Position numbers and translations under genes: made by a program. DNA of 51,346 nucleotides from NCBI GenBank assembly GCA_000687695.1, contig JHWZ01000017.1, positions 1 through 51,346 of the forward strand, written 5' to 3'. Positions 8,125 through 16,015 of the stretch are shown here, in pieces; position 1 is the stretch's first letter; each line of letters begins with the position of its first letter. Source of the stretch: Lachnospiraceae bacterium P6B14. Its GTDB lineage: Bacteria; Bacillota; Clostridia; Lachnospirales; Lachnospiraceae. The notes below the pieces were generated by a model. That model was not told the origin of the DNA. It searched no databases and saw nothing but the letters and a program-made list of their open reading frames with translations.

Positions 8125-8835
8125 ATGAATTCATTTTTGAAAAAATATATAGACCCGCTGGTGCCTATATGGGCGCTGGTGCCTCTTTTGTTGTGTTTTG
8201 CCCTGAATTGCGTTGTTTACTGGGTTACCATGGCACTCTGCGGTGACCTGCCTCACTACAATCTGACACTTCCGGTGGACGACAAAATCCCCGTCATAAC
8301 GGGATGGATATTTATATATCTTTGCTATTGTTATGTGTTTTGGGCGTTGAGCTACTGCTACATCGCCAGGACTCTTCGAAAAAGACCGATTGACCTGTTC
8401 AGGTTTGTGGTCGCTGATATGATGAGCAGGATCATCTGCATGTTTTTCTTTATATTTTTGCCGACGACGAATGTGAGACCTGAGATTGTGGGAACCTCAT
8501 TTGCCGATGAGCTCACAAGGTTTTTGTATTCGATCGATCAGCCGACGAATCTGTTTCCGTCGATCCACTGTCTGGTCAGCTGGCTTTGTTTCATCGGAAT
8601 CAGAAAAGAAAAAAGTGTTCCGCTCGGAACCAAGATCTTTTCATGCGCATCGGCGATACTTATCATGTTGTCGACTCAGTTTTTGAAGCAGCATTACGTC
8701 GTAGATGTGCTCTCGGGAGTTCTGCTCGGTGAGCTGTGTTATATCATAGCCCAAAGACTATTCCTCCCGGTATTTATTACACGTTGGTACTCGAGACTGG
8801 TGAGGAAGATAGTGCCGGGCGCGAAGCTTCAGTAA
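8125..8835 (+). CDS. PAP2-superfamily membrane phosphatase
   Basis: A 236-aa polytopic membrane protein of the type 2 phosphatidic acid phosphatase group. The second and third PAP2 motifs are visible: PSIHCLVSW, with the acid-base His, and QHYVVDVLSGVLLGE, with the His-Asp pair. The first motif is not obvious, as is common in the short PAP2_3-like branch. Likely substrates are phosphatidate, phosphatidylglycerophosphate or an isoprenyl pyrophosphate. The ATG at 8125 follows GGGGG at 8113-8117; an in-frame codon at 8086 overlaps the promoter region. It is the first gene of an operon with an LPG-synthase-like protein, pssA and psd, which points to a phospholipid substrate. Confidence 0.85.
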   Translation: MNSFLKKYIDPLVPIWALVPLLLCFALNCVVYWVTMALCGDLPHYNLTLPVDDKIPVITGWIFIYLCYCYVFWALSYCYIARTLRKRPIDLFRFVVADMMSRIICMFFFIFLPTTNVRPEIVGTSFADELTRFLYSIDQPTNLFPSIHCLVSWLCFIGIRKEKSVPLGTKIFSCASAILIMLSTQFLKQHYVVDVLSGVLLGELCYIIAQRLFLPVFITRWYSRLVRKIVPGAKLQ

Positions 8836-8852
8836 CGGATGAGGTGTTTGAC

Positions 8853-9971
8853 GTGGAAAAGAAGAAAAACCTGTATAAAAATCTCTTCAACGTGGGATTT
8901 TTGCTTGCATTGCTCATACTGACAATGTGGCTTATCTTCAGAGACCAGGATATCGGACAGATATTCAAGCTTCTTTCGGATATACCGGTTGTATTTTTGG
9001 TAATATGCTTTTTCCTCGTTATATTCTTCGTATGTAGCGAGTCCGTCATCATCAAATACCTGATGAGTACGGTGAATATAAAGGTTCCGCTTTTAAACTG
9101 CATAAGATATTCCTTCGTGGGATTTTTTTATAGCTGCATCACACCGTCGGCGAGCGGCGGGCAGCCTATGCAGATATTTTACATGAAAAGGCAGAACATA
9201 GACATTGCGACAGCTACGATCATTCTGATGGTCGTAACGATAGAGTATAAGTTTGTACTCGTTGCCGTAGGTCTCGGGCTGGTCGCTTTCGGTCAGGGAC
9301 TGCTTGCCACGATCGACGGAGAGGTCGTTTTCTTCCTCTATGTGGGAATCGTGCTGAATGTATTTTGCGTGGCGATCATGAGTATCCTCGTATTCATGCC
9401 GAACACTGCAAAGTTCGGAATCACAAAGGGATATGCATTGCTTAAAAAGCTCCACATCATGAAGGAGAAAAACAACCGTGCCGAGCGCCTCGAGCGTTCC
9501 ATGGAAAAATACAAGCACGCGTCGGCATACTTAAAAGCAAACAAGCTTGCGGTGTTTAATACGACGCTCATAACATTTTTGCAGAGATTCTTTTTGTTCT
9601 TCATCACCTATATCGTTTATTTGGCGATGGGGAACTCCAAAGAAAACGCGATTACGATCACTCTTTTACAGGCGATCGTATCCATAGCGGTTGACATGCT
9701 TCCGCTACCCGGAGGTATGGGTATCAGTGAAAGACTGTATCTTTTGATATTCGCTCCGATATTCGGAGGAAGTACGGCGGCAGTTGCATCGATGATGGTC
9801 AGCCGAGGATTTTCATACTATGTGCTGGTTGTAGTCAGTGCAGTCATCGCGGTTATCACACATCTGACCGTGCGTGCGCCGGAGGATCCGAAGCCACGCA
9901 TCCTGTTCAGACATCCGGACCGCACCAAAGCATCGAAAGACAAGATCCTAAACGGATCAGAGGATATATAA
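8853..9971 (+). CDS. Lysylphosphatidylglycerol synthase TM-region-like membrane protein (UPF0104/YbhN type)
   Basis: A 372-aa protein with about eight membrane segments resembling the N-terminal flippase half of MprF and stand-alone YbhN-like proteins. The signature segments are SASGGQPMQIFYMKR at about 100 and LPLPGGMGISE at about 285. The C-terminal aminoacyltransferase domain of MprF is absent, so it should not make lysyl-PG; lipid flipping or export is inferred from family context. The start chosen is GTG at 8853, six bases after GAGGTG and 17 bases after the previous stop; earlier in-frame starts lie inside the upstream gene. The protein ends with a basic cytoplasmic tail. It sits between the PAP2 phosphatase and pssA. 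Confidence 0.82.
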   Translation: MEKKKNLYKNLFNVGFLLALLILTMWLIFRDQDIGQIFKLLSDIPVVFLVICFFLVIFFVCSESVIIKYLMSTVNIKVPLLNCIRYSFVGFFYSCITPSASGGQPMQIFYMKRQNIDIATATIILMVVTIEYKFVLVAVGLGLVAFGQGLLATIDGEVVFFLYVGIVLNVFCVAIMSILVFMPNTAKFGITKGYALLKKLHIMKEKNNRAERLERSMEKYKHASAYLKANKLAVFNTTLITFLQRFFLFFITYIVYLAMGNSKENAITITLLQAIVSIAVDMLPLPGGMGISERLYLLIFAPIFGGSTAAVASMMVSRGFSYYVLVVVSAVIAVITHLTVRAPEDPKPRILFRHPDRTKASKDKILNGSEDI

Positions 9972-9989
9972 AAGGAGGGTTCCTAAACT

Positions 9990-10619
9990 ATGATCGGAGT
10001 CTACAATCACTCTGTTATCGTGACTTATCTTGGAGTCGCGCTCGCGATAACGGGAATGGTGTTTTCGTTTAACGGGTATTTTGAATACGCGATACTTTGT
10101 CTCGCTTTGGCAGGTGCGTGTGATACCTTCGACGGAAAGATAGCGCGTGCCATGAAAAACAGAACCGAGGAGCAGATCATCTTCGGCGTCCAGATTGATT
10201 CTCTGTGCGACATGGTATGCTTCGGTGTAACTCCCGCGGTCCTCGCATACAACATGGGACTTCAGCGTCCGTGGGGCATTGCGGTGGAGATCGTATTTGT
10301 TCTGTGTGGAGCCATCCGTCTTGCTTATTTCAATGTGATGGAAGAGATGAAGAAAAAGGAACAGCCGAAAGAAGAGGGGGCCAAGTATTTCAGAGGGATG
10401 CCCATCACCACGATCACGATCATCTTTCCTGTGGTCTACCTTTTTGAGCCGTATGTAAAGCATGAGGTGTTTGTTCTCATATTGGCGGTCTGCATGCTTC
10501 TCACTGCATTTTTGTATGTATTTGATATACGCATCAAAAAGCCCGGCAACGCCGGTATCGCCGTTATGATGGTATTTGTCACGATCGTGATGCTTCGTGT
10601 ATTACATATTTTCTGGTAA
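9990..10619 (+). CDS. pssA: CDP-diacylglycerol-serine O-phosphatidyltransferase
   Basis: Makes phosphatidylserine from CDP-diacylglycerol and L-serine in the membrane. The 209-aa protein carries the CDP-alcohol phosphatidyltransferase signature: Asp45, Asp48-Gly49, Ala52-Arg53, Gly66, Asp70 and Asp74. The gap between Ala-Arg and Gly is 12 residues rather than the usual eight, an insertion containing RTEEQ; the remaining residues (QIDSLCDMVCFGVTPA) match the serine-specific type II branch. AGGAGG at 9973-9978 is a rather distant ribosome site. It is directly followed by psd, so together they make phosphatidylethanolamine. Confidence 0.93.
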   Translation: MIGVYNHSVIVTYLGVALAITGMVFSFNGYFEYAILCLALAGACDTFDGKIARAMKNRTEEQIIFGVQIDSLCDMVCFGVTPAVLAYNMGLQRPWGIAVEIVFVLCGAIRLAYFNVMEEMKKKEQPKEEGAKYFRGMPITTITIIFPVVYLFEPYVKHEVFVLILAVCMLLTAFLYVFDIRIKKPGNAGIAVMMVFVTIVMLRVLHIFW

Positions 10620-10629
10620 GGTGGAATAA

Positions 10630-11511
10630 ATGGATTACATAGATCTCAATGGAAAAAAGATTATCGAGGAGACAGAGCAGGATCGTCTCTTGACATTTTT
10701 GTATACGAATAAGTTTGGAAGGATGCTGTTAAAGCCTTTGGTACAGCCCGGTATCTCAAAGCTGTCGGGGCGTATTTTGTCATCCTTCTTTTCACGTCAT
10801 CTGGTGAATCCGTTCATCAAAAAAGAGAAGATAGATATGACGGATTTTCCGAAAAGAAAATACACGTCTTTTAATGACTTTTTTACGAGAAAGGTTACAG
10901 ATGGGGCGCGTCCTGTTGATCCGGATCCGAACGCTCTTATCAGTCCCTGCGACTGTCGGGCGACGGTTTATCCCATCCTTTCCAACTCGAACTTTTCCAT
11001 CAAGCATACAGAGTATACGCTTCGCTCGCTGCTTCACTCGAGGAGGCTCGCAGACCGTTTTCAGGGCGGCTATATCTACGTGCTCCGTTTGACGGTGTCT
11101 GATTATCATCGCTATGTTTATGCGGCATCGGGGCGTCAGTCAAAGCAGTATCGCATAGAGGGAAGCTTTCATACGGTCAATCCCGTGGCGAATGATTATC
11201 TGCCTATCTACAAGGAAAACACGCGTGAATACACGCTGATCCACACTGAGGAGTTCGGCGACGTTCTGCAGATGGAGGTCGGCGCACTGCTCGTTGGAAA
11301 GATAAAAAATCACAAGGACTCATGCTTCTGTGTTCGCGGTGAAGAAAAGGGATACTTTGAATACGGCGGGTCGACGATCATCGTCATCACCGAGCCGGGA
11401 GCGGTTACGCCACGAGAGGATCTCATCCTTAATACTAAAAACGGAATGGAGACACGGATCCTGCAGGGTCAGAGGATCAGCATGGCGTCTCCGAATGAGA
11501 AAAACCTGTAG
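10630..11511 (+). CDS. psd: Phosphatidylserine decarboxylase proenzyme
   Basis: Decarboxylates phosphatidylserine to phosphatidylethanolamine using a pyruvoyl group made by self-cleavage. The 293-aa proenzyme has the cleavage motif GGST at 246-249, where Ser248 becomes the pyruvoyl; the conserved DYHRY His160 and CDCR Asp108 complete the expected catalytic residues. The C-terminus after cleavage is short. It lies ten bases after pssA in the same operon. The last 43 bases overlap the end of the convergent queA; the typical family ending ([12 protein letters not shown]) lies in the overlap, so the overlap is real and not an annotation error. Confidence 0.96.
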   Translation: MDYIDLNGKKIIEETEQDRLLTFLYTNKFGRMLLKPLVQPGISKLSGRILSSFFSRHLVNPFIKKEKIDMTDFPKRKYTSFNDFFTRKVTDGARPVDPDPNALISPCDCRATVYPILSNSNFSIKHTEYTLRSLLHSRRLADRFQGGYIYVLRLTVSDYHRYVYAASGRQSKQYRIEGSFHTVNPVANDYLPIYKENTREYTLIHTEEFGDVLQMEVGALLVGKIKNHKDSCFCVRGEEKGYFEYGGSTIIVITEPGAVTPREDLILNTKNGMETRILQGQRISMASPNEKNL

Positions 11512-12506
11512 CGTTCTTTTACCGCTTCTTCGTAAGCGTCCAGGATGAAATCACGTCCTGCCAAAGCTGAGACCAGCATAAGGAGAGTTGACTCCGGCAG
11601 GTGAAAGTTTGTGATCAGGGCATCAAGTATTTTGAACTTATAACCCGGATAGATAAAGATATCCGTATCGCCCTCGCCGGCGTGGAGGATACCGTTTTCA
11701 TCCGTGGCGGATTCGATGGTTCTGCAGCTGGTTGTACCAACGCAGATGATTCGTCCGCCTTCTTTTTTTATTCTGTTGATCTTGTCAGCTTCCTCCGGCA
11801 GTATCTGGTACCATTCCGAATGCATATGATGTGCGGTCACGTCCGTAACCTTTACCGGACGGAATGTGCCGAGTCCTACATGGAGTGTTACGTCGGCGAT
11901 CTCTACGCCCATATTTTTCACCTTGTCAAAAAGTTCCTCGGTGAAATGAAGTCCGGCCGTCGGGGCAGCAGCAGAGCCGTCGTATTTCGCATAGACGGTC
12001 TGGTAGCGGTTTCTGTCCGCGAGCTCATGGTGGATATACGGCGGGAGAGGAGTCTGACCGAGTACATCCAAAACCTCTTCAAATATCCCCTCATAGGTAA
12101 ACTTTACAAGCCTGTTTCCGTCAGGGAGTACCTCGAGTATCTCTCCGCGAAGAGGAGCGTCCTCTCCCTCGCCTCCGAAGGAAACTCTGGCGCCGGGTCT
12201 CAGTTTTTTTCCGGGCTTAACGAGTGTCTCCCAAACATCACCCGACCTGCGCTTTAATAAAAATACTTCGACATGAGCGAGCGTATCGGGCTTTACCCCG
12301 AGGAGTCTCGCCGGTATAACACGGGTGTTGTTTCTGACCAGACAGTCGCCGGGGCTGAGATACTCACAGATGTCTTTAAATGATCGGTGCTCGATATTTT
12401 TATTGTTTTTATTCAGTACCATAAGTCGTGACGCGCTCCTGTCCGTAAGCGGATCCTGAGCTATCAGTTCTTCGGGTAGTTCATAGAAAAAATCGCTGGT
12501 TTTCAT
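11469..12506 (-). CDS. queA: S-adenosylmethionine:tRNA ribosyltransferase-isomerase
   Basis: Adds the epoxycyclopentane ring (from the ribose of S-adenosylmethionine) to preQ1 in tRNA during queuosine synthesis. The 345-aa length is typical. Diagnostic segments are the N-terminal [13 protein letters not shown], the central [23 protein letters not shown] and the C-terminal [12 protein letters not shown], which lies within the part overlapping psd. No tgt neighbour is in the window. It has its own promoter divergent from the acyltransferase gene. Confidence 0.97.
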   Translation of the reverse strand: MKTSDFFYELPEELIAQDPLTDRSASRLMVLNKNNKNIEHRSFKDICEYLSPGDCLVRNNTRVIPARLLGVKPDTLAHVEVFLLKRRSGDVWETLVKPGKKLRPGARVSFGGEGEDAPLRGEILEVLPDGNRLVKFTYEGIFEEVLDVLGQTPLPPYIHHELADRNRYQTVYAKYDGSAAAPTAGLHFTEELFDKVKNMGVEIADVTLHVGLGTFRPVKVTDVTAHHMHSEWYQILPEEADKINRIKKEGGRIICVGTTSCRTIESATDENGILHAGEGDTDIFIYPGYKFKILDALITNFHLPESTLLMLVSALAGRDFILDAYEEAVKERYRFFSFGDAMLIL

Positions 12507-12541
12507 GTAATTCTCCGTTTCGATTGCAATTTATAAAACTA

Positions 12542-12570
12542 ATAATACCTATAATCGAGTTTATTGTCAA
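12542..12570 (-). promoter_or_regulatory. SigA-type promoter of queA
   Basis: On the minus strand TTGACA (12565-12570) and TATTAT (12542-12547) are 17 bases apart. It is back to back with the acyltransferase promoter. Confidence 0.85.
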
Positions 12571-12578
12571 ATATGTTG

Positions 12579-12607
12579 TTGCAAAAGTGCCGATTTTGTG
12601 AGATAAT
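12579..12607 (+). promoter_or_regulatory. SigA-type promoter of the acyltransferase gene
   Basis: TTGCAA (12579-12584) and GATAAT (12602-12607) with a 17-base spacer, about 50 bases before the start codon. Confidence 0.7.
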
Positions 12608-12659
12608 CAATTGTCGGGAAATGATCACAATGATCACCGTTAGAGGAGATAGGAGAGTC

Positions 12660-13925
12660 ATGGGAACGAAAGAGCGTAATGAGGGAATCGATCTTTTGAG
12701 GATCGTAGCGATGTTTTTGGTTATGATACTCCATACCCTGGGGCAGGGTGGACTTTTGGGAGTAAATGGAGATGTCGTCAACGGTCGTATCATATGGGCT
12801 ATGGAGATTGTAGCGTATGGTTCCATAAATATCTTTGCGTTGATCAGCGGATACGTCGGATATTCAGAAAAAAGAAAGCCGTTTCGGGTGTCAAGATATG
12901 TCATGCTGTGGCTGATGGTATTTACCTACAGTGTAGTTCTGACTCTCATCGGATACGGGATACTGGATGAAGGAGCTGTCAGCGGAAAGGACATAGCAGC
13001 TTCATTTTTCCCGGTAACCGGTGGTTCTTATTGGTATTTCCTTGCATATACGGGACTGTTTGTACTGATGCCTGTTTTGGATGCGGCGATAAGGTCATTC
13101 TCGGAGGAAACACTCAGAAGGATATTTGTTGTCCTTCTTATCGTGTTCAGTGCTTATGATTTTTGGTCTGACAAGTTTATTCCGTCAAACGGATACTCTA
13201 TGGTATGGCTGGTTATCATGTATATCGTCGGCGCCATCATCAAAAAATGCGAAATCGGTTATTACATGAAAAACAGAACGCTGATCCTCATCATCGTTCT
13301 TTGTAATTTCTTTGCATGGATATGGAAAATGGTCACACCTACATTCCAGATTTTCAATATCGGTATTTCAGGAGACACATTTGTTGATCTTACATCGCCT
13401 GCAATGGTGATTTCTTCGATTGCGTTTGTTGTTCTTTTTTCAAAGCTCAGGATCAAAAAAGAAGGAGATATGCACAGGTTTATAAAGTTCAGTGCACCGG
13501 CTGTTTTTGCTGCCTATATCATATGCAGTCATATGCTGGTATGGTGGCATGTTCTGCCCGGAAAATTTGCATTTTTGGCAGGCAGAAGCGGTATCGAGCT
13601 CGTCGGAGTAGTGCTCGCGTTCTCTGTACTGTGTTTGGGATTGTCAGTTCTGATAGAGAGAGGAAGAATGGCTTTATTCGAGCTGATGAGAGTGCGCAAG
13701 GGCGTAGAATGGCTGGAGGATAGGATACGTGACAGACTGTTCGCGCCAAAGGAGCATGTCTCTGACAAGGAGCGTATCGAGAGACTTATGAACGCACAGA
13801 AAAAGCACGCGACACCGATCCACACAGAGGTAAAACCGAAAGCGGCGTCACATGCTGAGCCTGTATATAATATTCAGGATGATGAATTAGATGGTGTAGA
13901 AGTGGAGATCAAGGAAGACTTCTGA
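12660..13925 (+). CDS. Membrane-bound acyltransferase (acyltransferase 3 family)
   Basis: A 421-aa protein with about ten membrane segments that probably transfers an acetyl or other acyl group to a cell-surface glycan. The N-terminus NEGIDLLRIVAMFLVMILH matches the family: the Arg/Asp helix and the first-helix His. A long charged cytoplasmic tail (about 345-421), rich in Lys and Glu, follows the last helix and is not part of the catalytic domain. The start is the ATG at 12660, the first Met with Shine-Dalgarno sequences (GAGGAG, AGGAG) upstream. It is monocistronic. The acceptor molecule cannot be told from the sequence. Confidence 0.88.
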   Translation: MGTKERNEGIDLLRIVAMFLVMILHTLGQGGLLGVNGDVVNGRIIWAMEIVAYGSINIFALISGYVGYSEKRKPFRVSRYVMLWLMVFTYSVVLTLIGYGILDEGAVSGKDIAASFFPVTGGSYWYFLAYTGLFVLMPVLDAAIRSFSEETLRRIFVVLLIVFSAYDFWSDKFIPSNGYSMVWLVIMYIVGAIIKKCEIGYYMKNRTLILIIVLCNFFAWIWKMVTPTFQIFNIGISGDTFVDLTSPAMVISSIAFVVLFSKLRIKKEGDMHRFIKFSAPAVFAAYIICSHMLVWWHVLPGKFAFLAGRSGIELVGVVLAFSVLCLGLSVLIERGRMALFELMRVRKGVEWLEDRIRDRLFAPKEHVSDKERIERLMNAQKKHATPIHTEVKPKAASHAEPVYNIQDDELDGVEVEIKEDF

Positions 13926-13939
13926 AAGGATATAGTCTG

Positions 13940-15046
13940 TTATGATCTCTCTACGACCTCGTAACCGTGCTTCATAAGAAGATCACGAGCGATCTCTACG
14001 TCGCCATCGGAATTGAGCTCGATGCGGAGTACTCCGTCAGCGAACTCGCGGTTATTTATAATACCAATATTTCGAATACTGAGTCCACCGACTGACAGGA
14101 TGGTAGCGATGCTCGCAATGGCTCCCGGTCTGTCATCAATGTTTACAAAAAGCTCGTGCATTTTTCCAACCAATGCATTGGCTTTTTTTGGTAGTGAATT
14201 TCGATAGTCACCTGCCGTTTCAAAGGCATTAAAAATGGAATCACCATCACCCTCGCCTATCTCCTCGCGATAGTCTTTTATCATGCTTTCAAGCTCTGAA
14301 AGAAGCTCGTCTATAGCCGTGGAGTTGGTCAGGCAGATCTCCTCCCACATCTGCGGAGAGGATGAAGCTATGCGCGTGATATCCCTGAAACCGCCGGCTG
14401 CAAAGGTCTTTAACGTCTGTTCGTCATCGTCGTGGTTTCTCACCAGGTTTACGAGCGCAACCGCCAACAGATGCGGAACATGAGATATGGCAGCTGTGAT
14501 ATGATCATGCTTATCGGGATCGAGAACGACGCAGGTCGCGCCGGTCATTTTTACAAGATCCTTTAAAAGAGTGATATCCTCTTCGGAGTTCTCCCCGGTA
14601 GGAGTCAGAAGGTAAAAAGCGTTTTCGAGCAGGATGTCGGTGGCGTTTGCGTATCCCGTCTTTTCCGAGCCGGCCATGGGATGTCCGCCGATAAACTTAT
14701 TGCTCATACCAAGCTCAGCGGCAGCATGTACGATCTCGCCTTTAACGCTGCCTACATCGGTGATGATGCACTCGCCTGATGCGACCTCCTTTACTCGTGG
14801 GAGAAGGTCTATGATCTTTCTCACCGGTGCGCATAAAAATATCACGTCACAGTCAGCGAAGTGATCATCGATATCGTAAACGATCTCATCGATCACACCC
14901 TCACTTACTCCGACCTCAAGGTCGGGATTTACCCGTCTACTGTAAACAAGGACGCGGATGTCCGCGCCCTGTTTTTTTAAAGCCTTGGCAATCGATCCTC
15001 CGATCAAACCGAAGCCGATAAATCCTAAATTTAATCGCTTAAACAT
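13940..15046 (-). CDS. tyrA: Prephenate dehydrogenase with C-terminal ACT domain
   Basis: Oxidatively decarboxylates prephenate to 4-hydroxyphenylpyruvate for tyrosine synthesis. The 368-aa protein begins with a Rossmann NAD site (G11-F-G13-L-I-G16) and continues with the all-helical dimerisation domain; the conserved His lies in ISHVPHLLA. A C-terminal ACT domain (from about 295, LFVNIDDRPGAIASIA) suggests feedback control by tyrosine. The ATG at 15046 has GGAAA upstream; an in-frame TTG nine codons earlier lacks a ribosome site. It follows the PRTase-like gene by 74 bases, which contain a hairpin. Confidence 0.95.
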   Translation of the reverse strand: MFKRLNLGFIGFGLIGGSIAKALKKQGADIRVLVYSRRVNPDLEVGVSEGVIDEIVYDIDDHFADCDVIFLCAPVRKIIDLLPRVKEVASGECIITDVGSVKGEIVHAAAELGMSNKFIGGHPMAGSEKTGYANATDILLENAFYLLTPTGENSEEDITLLKDLVKMTGATCVVLDPDKHDHITAAISHVPHLLAVALVNLVRNHDDDEQTLKTFAAGGFRDITRIASSSPQMWEEICLTNSTAIDELLSELESMIKDYREEIGEGDGDSIFNAFETAGDYRNSLPKKANALVGKMHELFVNIDDRPGAIASIATILSVGGLSIRNIGIINNREFADGVLRIELNSDGDVEIARDLLMKHGYEVVERS

Positions 15047-15089
15047 TGTTATTTCCTGCACCTTAATTTTCAATATAATTTAATAAAAG

Positions 15090-15120
15090 CTATCATAGCG
15101 TTCGGCGCGTCGCTATGTGC
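15090..15120 (-). other. Hairpin between the PRTase-like gene and tyrA
   Basis: On the minus strand CATAGCG (15111-15117) pairs with CGCTATG (15094-15100), followed by a short AT-rich tract with TTTT. It could be a weak terminator or an RNA-processing stem between the two genes. Confidence 0.45.
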
Positions 15121-15768
15121 TTAAAGCTCCGAGTAACCAAAACTGTTAACCATCGCATCGAGCTTCTGACCCTTCTGGCAGAAAGGACATGTCTCCTGCG
15201 AGAACGTCTGATAATCATCAAGATCATCCGCACCGAAGATGTGATGAACCTCGTGTCCGAAGATCTCACCTGATGCTGAGAAGATCGCTGATACTCCCTG
15301 CACGATACCTCCATAGTACTGGATACACTCGATACCACGGGCGATGGTGCGTCCGGTAGTAGCGGATGCGAGTAAGAGCAGGATATTTTTATTCCTGATC
15401 ATCGGTTGGATATTGTCACGGAAGATCATCTGACCGCCTGCGCCGATCTCCGGTGTTACGATGTACAGAGAATCATGTGTGTTCAGAGACATAACACCGT
15501 TTTTCTTGAGTTCTTCGGCGAGATATGCACCGATGACCTCACAACCGTCTGTAACGACGATGGTATCTATAGGTTTGTTATACTGATAGTCCGAAGCCAT
15601 AGACTTGGCAACCTCGGCTGCCTCGCTGTGGCGGTACTTCAGCATGGTCATATCGATATAGCAGTTGATATGAGAGTGAACTGTTGCAAAATGTCCCTTC
15701 AATACACGAAGCTTCAGATTCGGATTTACTTTGGATGGGATCTTGATTTCGTGGTCGACTAAAAGCAT
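15121..15768 (-). CDS. Phosphoribosyltransferase-like protein
   Basis: A 215-aa protein whose core resembles the type I PRTase fold of orotate phosphoribosyltransferase. The position of the PRPP loop reads LLLLASATTGRTIARGIE: the TTGRT phosphate loop is present, but the two acidic residues that precede it in active enzymes are replaced by Ala-Ser. A C-terminal extension contains CPFCQKG, a possible metal-binding or redox Cys pair. The start is the ATG at 15768, five bases after GGAGG; upstream in-frame codons overlap this site. It lies upstream of tyrA on the same strand, so they may be cotranscribed. I cannot name a substrate; a regulatory or non-canonical PRTase is likely. Confidence 0.75.
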   Translation of the reverse strand: MLLVDHEIKIPSKVNPNLKLRVLKGHFATVHSHINCYIDMTMLKYRHSEAAEVAKSMASDYQYNKPIDTIVVTDGCEVIGAYLAEELKKNGVMSLNTHDSLYIVTPEIGAGGQMIFRDNIQPMIRNKNILLLLASATTGRTIARGIECIQYYGGIVQGVSAIFSASGEIFGHEVHHIFGADDLDDYQTFSQETCPFCQKGQKLDAMVNSFGYSEL

Positions 15769-15902
15769 GTTATCCTCCATTCCGAGGCGCACTTACGGCA
15801 AACCGCGACACGCCCTCTTTCAGTGTAGCTAGCTCCTTTATCATCATACCACATTTTTTTTGAAAAGAAAAGCAAAAACTGTAATTTTTGACAAGAGAAT
15901 AG

Positions 15903-15931
15903 TTGAAAAAAATCCTTAAGCGTGGTATGAT
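15903..15931 (+). promoter_or_regulatory. SigA-type promoter of rel
   Basis: TTGAAA (15903-15908) and TATGAT (15926-15931) are separated by 17 bases. A TTGACA at 15888-15893 lies just upstream without a matched -10. The GTGGTATGATG around the -10 recurs inverted at about 15840 in front of the divergent PRTase-like gene, perhaps its -10 region. Confidence 0.7.
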
Positions 15932-16015
15932 GGTAACATCGTTCGCTTTATATATTAAGGAAACGCTGATTTATGCGTTTTCGGCGAGATAATTCTTTGA
16001 GAGAGGAGGGAAGAT

